From contig JAILLA010000061.1 of the NCBI GenBank assembly GCA_024693325.1, forward strand, positions 1 to 63,030: DNA of 63,030 bases, in the 5' to 3' direction. The stretch comes from Solobacterium sp. (GTDB lineage: Bacteria; Bacillota_I; Bacilli_A; Erysipelotrichales; Erysipelotrichaceae). Shown piece after piece: positions 26,279 through 34,364 of the stretch. How positions within the stretch are numbered: position 1 is the stretch's first letter; every line of letters begins with the position of its first letter. The notes under the pieces are model-generated. The model was not told where the DNA came from. It saw only the letters and a program-made list of their open reading frames with translations, and ran no database searches. Made by a program: the position numbers and the translations under genes.

Positions 26279-26872
26279 ATGAATCTTCCGAATCGATTGA
26301 CAGTATTAAGAATCATACTGGTGCCGGTAGTCGTACTGGTCTACATATTCCCGTACGCACAGGCTGGAATTGAACCTCGTATCTTTACCTTCGATTCCGT
26401 TAATATATCCATCATCAATTTCATCGTGCTGGCCATTTATCTGATCGCAGCATTTACGGACTTCCTGGACGGACACATTGCCCGCAGCAGGAATCTGCAG
26501 ACGACGTTCGGCAAATTCGCCGACCCAATCGCTGACAAGATGCTGACGACAACGATGTTCCTGCTGTTTATCTCCAGAGGGATCATTCCTGTCGTACCGG
26601 TCATCATCATGGTCTGCCGTGATATCGTTGTTGACGGTTGCCGTATGCTTGCGGCAAGCAACGGAAAAGTCGTTTCAGCCCAGATGCTCGGAAAACTGAA
26701 GACAGTCCTGCAGATGTGCACGATCGCACTGATCCTGCTGAACAATCTTCCGTTTGAACTGTGGGGACTCCCGGTCAGCGAACTGCTGCTCTGGTTCTCC
26801 GCGTTCGTATCACTTGCAAGCGGCATCTCATATTTCTCACAGCTGAAAGACGATATTCTGGAAAGCAAATAA
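26279..26872 (+). CDS. pgsA: CDP-diacylglycerol-glycerol-3-phosphate 3-phosphatidyltransferase
   Basis: 197 residues, an integral membrane enzyme that makes phosphatidylglycerol phosphate. The CDP-alcohol phosphotransferase motif D-x2-DG-x2-AR-x8-G-x3-D-x3-D is complete: DFLDGHIARSR, then FGKFADPIAD (about 60-85). Six hydrophobic segments. AAAAGGAG lies before the ATG. recA follows 50 bases on; in Bacillus the order is pgsA-cinA-recA, and cinA is missing here. Confidence 0.95.
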   Translation: MNLPNRLTVLRIILVPVVVLVYIFPYAQAGIEPRIFTFDSVNISIINFIVLAIYLIAAFTDFLDGHIARSRNLQTTFGKFADPIADKMLTTTMFLLFISRGIIPVVPVIIMVCRDIVVDGCRMLAASNGKVVSAQMLGKLKTVLQMCTIALILLNNLPFELWGLPVSELLLWFSAFVSLASGISYFSQLKDDILESK

Positions 26873-26922
26873 GGGAACCGGCCGTTCGCGGCGAATATTA
26901 TATCGAAGGAGAATGACTGTAT

Positions 26923-27969
26923 ATGGCAAAAGAAAAGACAGTCCTGAGTGAACAGGATAAAAAAGATCAGCTGCTTCAGGATGCACTGAAAGCAATAGAG
27001 AAGGAATACGGCAAAGGAAGCATCATGCGTCTGGGAGACAGGGCTGATGTATCCGTTGACGCTATTTCCTCCGGATCGCTGTCACTGGACGCGGCGCTGG
27101 GGATCGGCGGATATCCCAAGGGCAGGATCATCGAGATCTACGGACCGGAATCCTCCGGTAAAACAACGCTCGCTCTGCATGCCATTGCGGAATGTCAGAA
27201 ACAGGGCGGCAGATGCGCATTCATCGATGCTGAAAATGCGATCGATCCGCTGTACGCGAAAAACCTCGGTGTTGATATCGATGAACTGATCCTTTCCCAG
27301 CCTGATTCAGGAGAACAGGCATTGGAGATCACGGAAGTCCTGATCAGATCAGGCGCGATCGACCTGGTCGTTATCGACTCTGTCGCGGCGCTTGTACCGC
27401 AGGCGGAACTGGACGGCGAGATGGGTGATTCATCGATTGGTCTGCAGGCAAGGCTGATGTCCAAGGCAATGCGTAAGCTTGCGGGCGTTATGAACCGTAG
27501 TAACTGCACGGCGATCTTCATCAACCAGCTTCGTGAAAAAGTAGGCGTTATGTTCGGCAACCCCGAGACAACACCGGGCGGACGTGCGCTGAAGTTCTAC
27601 GCCTCGGTAAGACTCGATGTCCGCAGGGCTGAAACGCTGAAGAACGGCAGTGAGCCGATCGGCAATATCGTCAAGATCAAGGTCGTCAAGAACAAGGTCG
27701 CACCTCCGTTCAAGACAGCACAGGTCAATATGATCTATGGTGAGGGTATCGCGCATATTGATGAAGTGATCAACCTGGCAGTTGAAAATGAGATCATCGA
27801 CAAATCCGGCGCATGGTTCTCCTATAAGGGAGAGAAGATCGGACAGGGCTTCATGAATGTCCGTGAATACGTAAAGAATCATCCGGAGATGGACGAAGAG
27901 CTCACAGCAGCAGTCAAGGAAAAACTGTTCCCTCAGAAACCGGAGATCCCGGCAGAAGAACAGGCATAG
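26923..27969 (+). CDS. recA: Recombinase RecA
   Basis: 348 residues, full length. It has the Walker A motif GPESSGKTT (about 71-79), the MAW-type region, loop L1/L2 region with [23 protein letters not shown] in pieces ([17 protein letters not shown]) and an acidic C-terminus. RecA forms the strand-exchange filament and triggers the SOS response. GAAGGAG precedes the ATG. No consensus LexA box is visible before it. Confidence 0.97.
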   Translation: MAKEKTVLSEQDKKDQLLQDALKAIEKEYGKGSIMRLGDRADVSVDAISSGSLSLDAALGIGGYPKGRIIEIYGPESSGKTTLALHAIAECQKQGGRCAFIDAENAIDPLYAKNLGVDIDELILSQPDSGEQALEITEVLIRSGAIDLVVIDSVAALVPQAELDGEMGDSSIGLQARLMSKAMRKLAGVMNRSNCTAIFINQLREKVGVMFGNPETTPGGRALKFYASVRLDVRRAETLKNGSEPIGNIVKIKVVKNKVAPPFKTAQVNMIYGEGIAHIDEVINLAVENEIIDKSGAWFSYKGEKIGQGFMNVREYVKNHPEMDEELTAAVKEKLFPQKPEIPAEEQA

Positions 27970-27983
27970 AACTGATCATTCTG

Positions 27984-28017
27984 ACAGTACACGTGGAGTC
28001 ATGTGTGCTGTTTTTTT
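27984..28017 (+). terminator. Terminator of recA
   Basis: Stem ACAG-t-ACAC/GTGT-g-CTGT with a ten-base loop and seven Ts. Confidence 0.8.
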
Positions 28018-28106
28018 ATCAAAAACACTAATAACAGCGTGATCAGTTTATCTTTTCGCTGTTTTCGGACATTAAGTTATTAAATATGTGAAAAATTCGG
28101 TTTTTC

Positions 28107-28134
28107 TTGTGAAAAAATGTGTTTAAGATATAAT
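28107..28134 (+). promoter_or_regulatory. Promoter of rny
   Basis: TTGTGA and TATAAT separated by 16 bases, 50 bases before the chosen start. The leader holds a small hairpin GAGAG/CTCTT. Confidence 0.6.
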
Positions 28135-28184
28135 TATGAGGAGAGTTTATCTCTTCACAACAATTGAATGGAGGAAAAATAAGT

Positions 28185-29738
28185 ATGAGTCCTATACTTG
28201 CCGCCATTCTTGCCGGTGTTGTTGGCATCGTGATCGGCATCGTCATCATGAAGATGGCAAGCAGTGCCGGTCTGGACCGCGCAAAACTGCAGGCCCAGAC
28301 GATTCTGGAAGAATCTAACGCCAAAGCAGAGAACATTGTACGTCAGGCAGAGCTTGACGGTAAACAACAAGTCTATGAGATGAAGGAAAGAGCTGAACGG
28401 GAACTGAAGGGTCAGAGAAACAAGATCCAGCAGACCGAAAATAAGCTTTTGCGTCGCGAAGACAGTTTGAATTTCAGAGAAGAAAACCTCAACTCGAAAG
28501 AGAAAAAACTGGAACAGAAGACAAAGACTGTTGAAGATGAGCTTGCGAACATCGACAAGATGCAGGCTGAATTGCAGAGTAAGATCAGTGAACAGATGAC
28601 AGTTCTGGAAAATGTAGCCAGACTGAGTCAGGAAGACGCCAAGAAACAGCTGATGGATGCTGTGGCAAAGAAATGTGAAAAAGATATCGGTGAATATCTG
28701 CACGAGCAGGATGAGATCGCTCAGGAAAAAGCAGCTCAGAATGCAAGGAACATTATCGCAACCGCGATCCAGCGCTATTCCCAGGATGAGACGATCGAAC
28801 GTACAGTATCAGTCGTCACACTGCCCAGTGAAGACATGAAGGGCAGGATCATCGGACGTGAAGGCAGAAACATCAAAGCGATCGAACAGGCGACAGGCGT
28901 TGACCTGATCATTGATGATACACCGGATGTGATCACTGTTTCCTGCTTTGACCCGATCCGCCGCGAGATCGCAAGGCAGTCACTGGAAACATTGATGAAA
29001 GACGGCAGGATCCAGCCGGGAAGGATCGAAGACGTCGTTGCGAAAGTAACGAAAGAAATGGATGAGACCGTTCAGAGGATCGGTGAAGAGGCGATCTTCA
29101 AGCTCAGCATCGGACGCATGAACAAAGAACTGGTCAAACTCCTCGGAAGACTGCGCTTCCGTTACAGCTATGGTCAGAACGTACTGGAACATTCCATGGA
29201 AGTGGCAGTGTTCACAGGCATCATGGCTGCTGAACTTGGACTGAACCAGAGCCTGGCAAAACGTGCCGGACTGCTGCATGATATCGGCAAAGCGATCGAC
29301 TTTGAACAGGAAGGCTCACATGTTGACCTTGGCGCGAAGGTAGCCAAGAAATACGGTGAGAACTCGATCGTCGTCAATTCGATCGAATCACATCATGGAG
29401 ACGTGATGGCTTCGGATATCATTGCCGAGCTGGTAGCTGCTGCAGATACACTGTCTGCCGCAAGACCCGGCGCAAGATATGAGTCCATGGAAAACTATAT
29501 CGAACGTCTGGAACAGCTTGAAACGATCGCCCAGAGCTATGACGGTGTCGAAAAGGCATATGCTATCCAGGCAGGCCGTGAGATCAGAGTCCTGGTACAG
29601 CCGGACAAGATCGATGACATGTCCATGGTAAAGGTCGCTCATGACCTCAAGGAGCGCATCCAGAACGAACTGACTTATCCGGGACAGATCAAGGTAACTC
29701 TGATCCGTGAAGTCAGGGTCCAGGAACTCGCACAGTAA
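28185..29738 (+). CDS. rny: Ribonuclease Y
   Basis: 517 residues from the ATG preceded by GGAGG; an upstream in-frame start at 28164 has no binding site. An N-terminal membrane anchor (about 3-24), a long charged coiled coil (about 25-190), a KH domain (about 205-270, with IIGREGRNIKAIE) and an HD domain with HSMEVAVF (about 335) and LLHDIGKA (about 367). RNase Y starts mRNA decay at the membrane. Position after recA matches Bacillus. Confidence 0.95.
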   Translation: MSPILAAILAGVVGIVIGIVIMKMASSAGLDRAKLQAQTILEESNAKAENIVRQAELDGKQQVYEMKERAERELKGQRNKIQQTENKLLRREDSLNFREENLNSKEKKLEQKTKTVEDELANIDKMQAELQSKISEQMTVLENVARLSQEDAKKQLMDAVAKKCEKDIGEYLHEQDEIAQEKAAQNARNIIATAIQRYSQDETIERTVSVVTLPSEDMKGRIIGREGRNIKAIEQATGVDLIIDDTPDVITVSCFDPIRREIARQSLETLMKDGRIQPGRIEDVVAKVTKEMDETVQRIGEEAIFKLSIGRMNKELVKLLGRLRFRYSYGQNVLEHSMEVAVFTGIMAAELGLNQSLAKRAGLLHDIGKAIDFEQEGSHVDLGAKVAKKYGENSIVVNSIESHHGDVMASDIIAELVAAADTLSAARPGARYESMENYIERLEQLETIAQSYDGVEKAYAIQAGREIRVLVQPDKIDDMSMVKVAHDLKERIQNELTYPGQIKVTLIREVRVQELAQ

Positions 29739-29755
29739 AATCGAACACATGACAC

Positions 29756-29785
29756 AAAAAATGCAGATTACTGATCTGCATTTTT
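29756..29785. terminator. Bidirectional terminator between rny and the ABC transporter
   Basis: Stem ATGCAGAT/ATCTGCAT flanked by A-run and T-run, so it can serve both converging genes. Confidence 0.85.
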
Positions 29786-29803
29786 CGTTGGGATTATTGA
29801 GAT

Positions 29804-31570
29804 TCAGATCGCGAGGATACCATTCCACAGGCGCCAGTAGGTGCCTTTTTTGCTGAGCAGTTCTTCGTGCGTTCCTTCTTCTTCGATACCGTCCTTGCCG
29901 AGCACCAGGATCCTGTCAGCGTCCTTGACCGTCGTCAGCCTGTGTGCGATCGTCAGTGTTGTTCTGCCTTCGGAGAGCTTTTCCAGGCTCTGTTCGATCA
30001 GTACTTCACTCTCATTGTCGAGAGCGCTGGTCGCTTCATCCAGCAGCAGGATCGGCGGATTCTTCAGGAAGACACGGGCGATGGAGATACGCTGCTTCTG
30101 ACCGCCCGATAATTTGATGCCGCGTTCACCGACATACGAATCATAGCCATCGGGAAGCTGACGGATAAATGCATCCGCACCCGCAAGCTTTGCGGCTTCG
30201 ATGATCTCGTCACGTGTCGCGTCGCTTTTGCCGTACGCGATATTTTCCGCAACCGTACCCGAGAAGAGATATACATCCTGCTGGACGATGCCGATGTTTT
30301 CACGCAGGCTCTTAAGCGTGACATCACGGACATCCTGACCGTCGATCCGGAGCGAACCGGACGTAATGTCATAGAAGCGGGGGATCAGCGAGCACAGCGT
30401 GGTCTTCCCGCCGCCGCTTTCACCGACCAGCGCGAGGTTCTCACCCGGCCTGATGCTGAGGTTGATATGATGGAGCACACGGTTATGGTCATCGGGATAT
30501 TCGAATGATACGTCATCAAACTCGATGGAACCGCCTTTGATGACAAGCTCCGACGCATCCGGCTTATCCTGGATCTGGATCGGAGTATCCATGATCTCAA
30601 GGAAACGTTCGATGCCGGTCAGTCCCAGCTGGAACTGTTCGGTGAATTCAACGATCCTTCTGATCGTAGCGATCAGCGTGGAGACATAAAGCACATAGGC
30701 AACGAGTTCTCCCGCATTGATCTTTCCGTATACAAGGAACAGACCGCCGGCAATGATAACGCACAGGTACATCAGACCGTCAAACAGGCGGGTGGACATA
30801 TTGAAGGCTGCCATTGCATAATAGCGGCTTGTCTTGATCTGCTTGAAGCGGATATTGTCTTCGTTGAACTTTCTGATCTCGGATTCTTCTGCCGTAAATG
30901 CCTTGACGACACGCTCACCCAGCAGGCTGTCTTCGACACGGGCATTCAGTTCACCGATCTGCACACGCTGTGCCTTGGAGGCCTTTTTCAAACGCATGTT
31001 CATATGGACCGATACGATAAACATGAACGGGACACAGGCGAATACGATCACTGTGAGAAGAACACTTGCCTGGCACAGGATCACGAATGAAACGATAATC
31101 TTGATCGCTGCTATGAAGAATTCCTCCGGACAGTGATGGGCAAATTCCGTTACATCAAACAGGTCGCTTGTGATCCTGCCCATGATCTGTCCGATCTTGG
31201 TGTTGGAATAATATGTACCGCCAAGCCGCTCCAGATGGGCAAAGGCATCGGTGCGCATGTCCGTTTCAATATAGACACCCATGATATGGCCATGTGAACA
31301 CATATAGAAATAGGCAGCTGCGTCAATGATCCGCAGGACAAAGTACAGCAGCGCCATGTTTCTGACCATTGTGACAGTCAGGGCTGCCGGGTCAAGCATG
31401 GCTGTATTGGTCAATCTGCTCATGATCCTGGGCAGCGTGATATCACACAGTGTCGTCAGTGACGCGCACAGCAGGTCCAGGGCAAGCATACCTTTATATT
31501 TCAGCAGATATGGCGCAAATCTGGAGAACAGTTCTTTCATTGGATAATTTCGGCTGATCGTTCCGCTCAT
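29804..31570 (-). CDS. ABC exporter, fused permease and ATPase
   Basis: 588 residues, a half-transporter of the MsbA/LmrA type. A six-helix transmembrane domain (1 to about 320) is followed by an ATPase with Walker A GESGGGKTT (about 381), signature LSGGQKQR (about 488), Walker B ILLLDEATS (about 505) and the H-loop IAHRLTT. It works as a dimer exporting lipids, drugs or peptides; the substrate cannot be told. TGGAGG precedes the ATG. It is a single gene with no partner half-transporter next to it, so a homodimer is likely. Confidence 0.92.
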   Translation of the reverse strand: MSGTISRNYPMKELFSRFAPYLLKYKGMLALDLLCASLTTLCDITLPRIMSRLTNTAMLDPAALTVTMVRNMALLYFVLRIIDAAAYFYMCSHGHIMGVYIETDMRTDAFAHLERLGGTYYSNTKIGQIMGRITSDLFDVTEFAHHCPEEFFIAAIKIIVSFVILCQASVLLTVIVFACVPFMFIVSVHMNMRLKKASKAQRVQIGELNARVEDSLLGERVVKAFTAEESEIRKFNEDNIRFKQIKTSRYYAMAAFNMSTRLFDGLMYLCVIIAGGLFLVYGKINAGELVAYVLYVSTLIATIRRIVEFTEQFQLGLTGIERFLEIMDTPIQIQDKPDASELVIKGGSIEFDDVSFEYPDDHNRVLHHINLSIRPGENLALVGESGGGKTTLCSLIPRFYDITSGSLRIDGQDVRDVTLKSLRENIGIVQQDVYLFSGTVAENIAYGKSDATRDEIIEAAKLAGADAFIRQLPDGYDSYVGERGIKLSGGQKQRISIARVFLKNPPILLLDEATSALDNESEVLIEQSLEKLSEGRTTLTIAHRLTTVKDADRILVLGKDGIEEEGTHEELLSKKGTYWRLWNGILAI

Positions 31571-31648
31571 GGTGGTTCCTCCATAATACTAAGGATTATA
31601 TAGTATTTTCCTGAAAAGTACGAATATACTGACATCTGTCTTCCGTAA

Positions 31649-31673
31649 GAAAAACATGTCCTTTGCGGACATG
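31649..31673 (-). terminator. Terminator of the nuclease gene
   Basis: On the minus strand CATGTCC/GGACATG with loop GCAAA and a T-run, 13 bases after the stop. Confidence 0.8.
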
Positions 31674-31685
31674 CTGTTCAGTGAG

Positions 31686-32396
31686 TTAATGGACCTGGCT
31701 CAGTTCAGCCTGAGATTCACCGGTCTGATAGTTGATGACGACACCGGGCTGTACGTTATAGCAATAGACACAGAAGCGCAGACCATCGTCTTCCGTTGAC
31801 TGTGCTTCCAGCAGGACGCCTCTGGCAACGAGTTCGGTCCCGATGAATACCGGGGTGACACGGTACAGAACAGGATTGCCTGTCCGGTAGATATAGGAAG
31901 CGATCATACCTTCATAGTTCCGCATTCCCATATAGTTGAGATATCTTGTACCGGTGATCAGGTTCTTCGGATTCGCGTTTTCACCGGTCAGGGCATATGC
32001 GATCAGATGACAGCGGTTGTACAGGTATTCATACTGGATGAAATCATACTTATCCCAATGCCATCCGCTGGGAATGACATCCCTGATCTCACCGCGTTCT
32101 TCCTTCGGCATGGTATCCCTTGACACCAGGGCAAACGCGTACCCGCACCGGTTCAGGCTGTCCAGTTCGCTGTAGAACTCAAAGGGTTCGCTGTCCAGTT
32201 CTTCATCCGTGAAGAAGGGGACCCCGCCATTGATCACCGTATACGGATCATTGCTGTATTCAGGTACTTCTTCATATGCGAACGTGCCGGGATACTCCGG
32301 ATGGTACAGATCCAGCATCCTCGCCAGATAAAGACCAAGCACGATGATCAGACACAATGCGGCAATACGCAGAAGGATTCGGTATGTTTTCTTCAT
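31686..32396 (-). CDS. Membrane-anchored DNA/RNA non-specific endonuclease
   Basis: 236 residues. A membrane anchor (about 6-26) is followed by a nuclease domain of the streptococcal DNase (Spd/EndA) kind. The catalytic region reads YNRCHLIAYALTG and NLITGTRYLNYMGM (about 126-155), with His in NRCH as the general base and Asn in the ITGTRYLN segment as metal ligand. Such enzymes degrade extracellular DNA or take part in uptake. No Cys-Cys or lipobox. The ATG is only six bases from a perfect TATAAT and has no binding site, so the mRNA is probably leaderless. Confidence 0.82.
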   Translation of the reverse strand: MKKTYRILLRIAALCLIIVLGLYLARMLDLYHPEYPGTFAYEEVPEYSNDPYTVINGGVPFFTDEELDSEPFEFYSELDSLNRCGYAFALVSRDTMPKEERGEIRDVIPSGWHWDKYDFIQYEYLYNRCHLIAYALTGENANPKNLITGTRYLNYMGMRNYEGMIASYIYRTGNPVLYRVTPVFIGTELVARGVLLEAQSTEDDGLRFCVYCYNVQPGVVINYQTGESQAELSQVH

Positions 32397-32402
32397 AAAG
32401 TC

Positions 32403-32408
32403 ATTATA
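32403..32408 (-). promoter_or_regulatory. -10 box of the nuclease gene
   Basis: TATAAT on the minus strand with only six bases to the ATG. The -35 is weak. The rest of the 212-base gap up to the ferredoxin gene shows only the ferredoxin promoter. Confidence 0.55.
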
Positions 32409-32555
32409 AAACAGCGGATATGCTTACTGACAGCCTGATTTTCCGGGGTATGGGAATGCTGAAGATACATCAGAACACCTTTATGTGATCCATGATCAGA
32501 TGTGTTTTTACAAAACAGCAGATCTGTTTCTTAAAAAACGTTGGCATTGACAGGA

Positions 32556-32584
32556 TTGAATGTCGGGGATCACAATGCTAAAAT
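32556..32584 (+). promoter_or_regulatory. Promoter of the ferredoxin gene
   Basis: TTGAAT and TAAAAT separated by 17 bases, 24 bases before the ATG. Confidence 0.55.
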
Positions 32585-32608
32585 AATAGCGGGAAGGAGT
32601 GTAATTAC

Positions 32609-32785
32609 ATGCCAGTAACAATTGATAAGGATCTTTGCATCGGATGTGGTGCTTGCACAGGTGTATGCCCGGTTGAAGCTCTCTCTCTCGATGATGAGGG
32701 AAAGTCACAGTGTGACGGAGACCTCTGCATCAGCTGCGGTACTTGTGTTGGTACATGCCCTGTTGAAGCTATTTCACTGGACTAA
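32609..32785 (+). CDS. 2[4Fe-4S] ferredoxin
   Basis: 58 residues, a clostridial-type ferredoxin that carries electrons at low potential. Two cluster motifs are complete: C-I-G-C-G-A-C-T-G-V-C-P (about 10-21) and C-I-S-C-G-T-C-V-G-T-C-P (about 40-51), each CxxCxxCxxxCP, related by internal duplication (both end PVEA). One extra Cys lies at about 35. GGAAGGAG precedes the ATG. The gene stands alone with its own promoter and terminator. Confidence 0.95.
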   Translation: MPVTIDKDLCIGCGACTGVCPVEALSLDDEGKSQCDGDLCISCGTCVGTCPVEAISLD

Positions 32786-32798
32786 CAAGATCTGCAAC

Positions 32799-32824
32799 AA
32801 AAAAACCGGGCGCCCGGTTTTTTT
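32799..32824 (+). terminator. Terminator of the ferredoxin gene
   Basis: Self-complementary AAAAAACCGGGC/GCCCGGTTTTTT with a T-run. Confidence 0.88.
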
Positions 32825-32846
32825 AATATCTTTTCATGTGCTGTTA

Positions 32847-32855
32847 TGGCATAAT
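32847..32855 (+). promoter_or_regulatory. Extended -10 of miaB
   Basis: TGG followed by CATAAT, directly after the ferredoxin terminator. The expected start of transcription is within two or three bases of the ATG at 32864. Confidence 0.5.
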
Positions 32856-32863
32856 ATTTGTCT

Positions 32864-34318
32864 ATGAAGAAGAGTATAGTAAATCTGCCCGACCAGAAAA
32901 GTGCCGGCAGAAGAAATCTGAAGGCGATCGCAGAACACCTGGATTTTGAAATGCCCCAGCATCTCTCTGATCTCGGTGAAGGACGCTCCTACTATGTCCG
33001 TACATACGGCTGCCAGGCAAATGTGCGTGACGGAGAGACGATCAGCGGACTGCTGGAAGAGATGCATTTCCATCCCGCCCAGAGCGAGGAGGATGCTGAT
33101 CTGCTGATCTTCAACACATGCGCGATCCGCAAGGCAGCGGAAGACCATGTACTCGGGGAGATCGGCAATCTCAAGCCTTTGAAAATAAAACATCCGGAAA
33201 AGATCTTTGCTGTATGCGGCTGTATGGCCCAGGAAGAAGGGATCGTCCGTGACCTGATCGAGAAATACCCCCAGGTCGACCTGGTGTTCGGTACGCATAA
33301 CCTGCATGAACTGCCTGAACTGCTGGAAGCTGTCATGAAAGGTGAACGCAGGATCGCTGTCTATTCCGAAGAGGGCAAGATCATTGAAGGCCTGCCTTCA
33401 AGGCGTATCAAGCCGTATAAAGCATTTGTCAATATCATGTACGGATGCGATAAGTTCTGCACTTACTGCATCGTACCTTATACGAGAGGCAAACAGCGTT
33501 CCCGCCGTATGGAAGATATCCTGCGGGAGATCCGCACGTTCAAGGAACAGGGCGGCAGGGAAATACAGCTGCTCGGCCAGAACGTCAACGCGTATGGAAA
33601 AGACCTCGGTATGGAAGACGGCTTTACAAAGCTTCTGGAAGCCTGTGCTGAGACAGGTATCGACCGTATCCGCTTCTATACCAGTCATCCCCGTGACTAC
33701 AGCATTACAACGATCGAAGCGATGCAGAAGTATCCTTCGGTCATGAAGTCGCTCCACCTGCCTGTGCAGAGCGGAAGTGATGAGGTACTGCGCAGGATGA
33801 ACCGCGGCTATACGAGCGCTGATTACAGGCACCTTGTCGATGAGATGAAAGCACGGATCCCCGACATCACGTTTACGACAGACCTGATCGTCGGATTCCC
33901 CGGCGAAACAGATGAACAGTTCAGGGAAACACTTGATCTTGTGGACTACTGTCAGTTCGATTCCGCATTTACCTTTATCTTCAGTGCCAGGGAAGGAACA
34001 CCGGCAGCGAAATTCGAAGATCATCTGAGCCAGGATGTCAAAAAAGAGCGTCTGCAGATGCTGAATGACAGGATCGGCCTGTACGCAAAAAAGAATAATG
34101 ACGCATATGTCGGAAGGACATTGAAGGTACTGTGCGAAGGACCTTCCCGCAAACGTGCGGATGTATTCTCCGGATACAGTGAAGAAAACAAACTGGTGAA
34201 TTTCACAGGACATGATCTGAAAGAAGGAGAAATCTACGACGTGCTCATTACCGGGGCAAAAAGTTATACACTGGACGGTGAAGCAGTGTCCGGCCATTTG
34301 GAGAATAAGGAGATTTAA
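32864..34318 (+). CDS. miaB: tRNA methylthiotransferase MiaB
   Basis: 484 residues. It adds the 2-methylthio group to i6A at tRNA position 37. The N-terminal UPF0004 domain has TYGCQANVRD (about 46-55) and two further cluster Cys (NTCAIR, CGCMAQ). The radical SAM motif CDKFCTYC is at about 194-201, and a TRAM domain ends the protein. The ATG at 32864 has no ribosome binding site and lies next to an extended -10, so the mRNA appears leaderless; a TTG two codons upstream is less likely. Confidence 0.92.
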   Translation: MKKSIVNLPDQKSAGRRNLKAIAEHLDFEMPQHLSDLGEGRSYYVRTYGCQANVRDGETISGLLEEMHFHPAQSEEDADLLIFNTCAIRKAAEDHVLGEIGNLKPLKIKHPEKIFAVCGCMAQEEGIVRDLIEKYPQVDLVFGTHNLHELPELLEAVMKGERRIAVYSEEGKIIEGLPSRRIKPYKAFVNIMYGCDKFCTYCIVPYTRGKQRSRRMEDILREIRTFKEQGGREIQLLGQNVNAYGKDLGMEDGFTKLLEACAETGIDRIRFYTSHPRDYSITTIEAMQKYPSVMKSLHLPVQSGSDEVLRRMNRGYTSADYRHLVDEMKARIPDITFTTDLIVGFPGETDEQFRETLDLVDYCQFDSAFTFIFSAREGTPAAKFEDHLSQDVKKERLQMLNDRIGLYAKKNNDAYVGRTLKVLCEGPSRKRADVFSGYSEENKLVNFTGHDLKEGEIYDVLITGAKSYTLDGEAVSGHLENKEI

Positions 34319-34326
34319 CGTATAAT
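34298..34326 (+). promoter_or_regulatory. Promoter of the RNase J-like gene
   Basis: TTGGAG and TATAAT separated by 17 bases, overlapping the end of miaB. An AGGA site lies before the ATG at 34365. Confidence 0.55.
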
Positions 34327-34364
34327 ATAGGAAATGAATCAGCCGAAGACTGGAGGATAATCAC

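Noticed and set aside
26875..26887. GAAC..GTTC before recA as a LexA (SOS) box
   Set aside because: The two halves are five bases apart; the Firmicute consensus needs four. The outer bases do not fit either.
33398..34297. A 299-codon minus-strand frame opposite miaB
   Set aside because: Shadow of a conserved gene, no family features.
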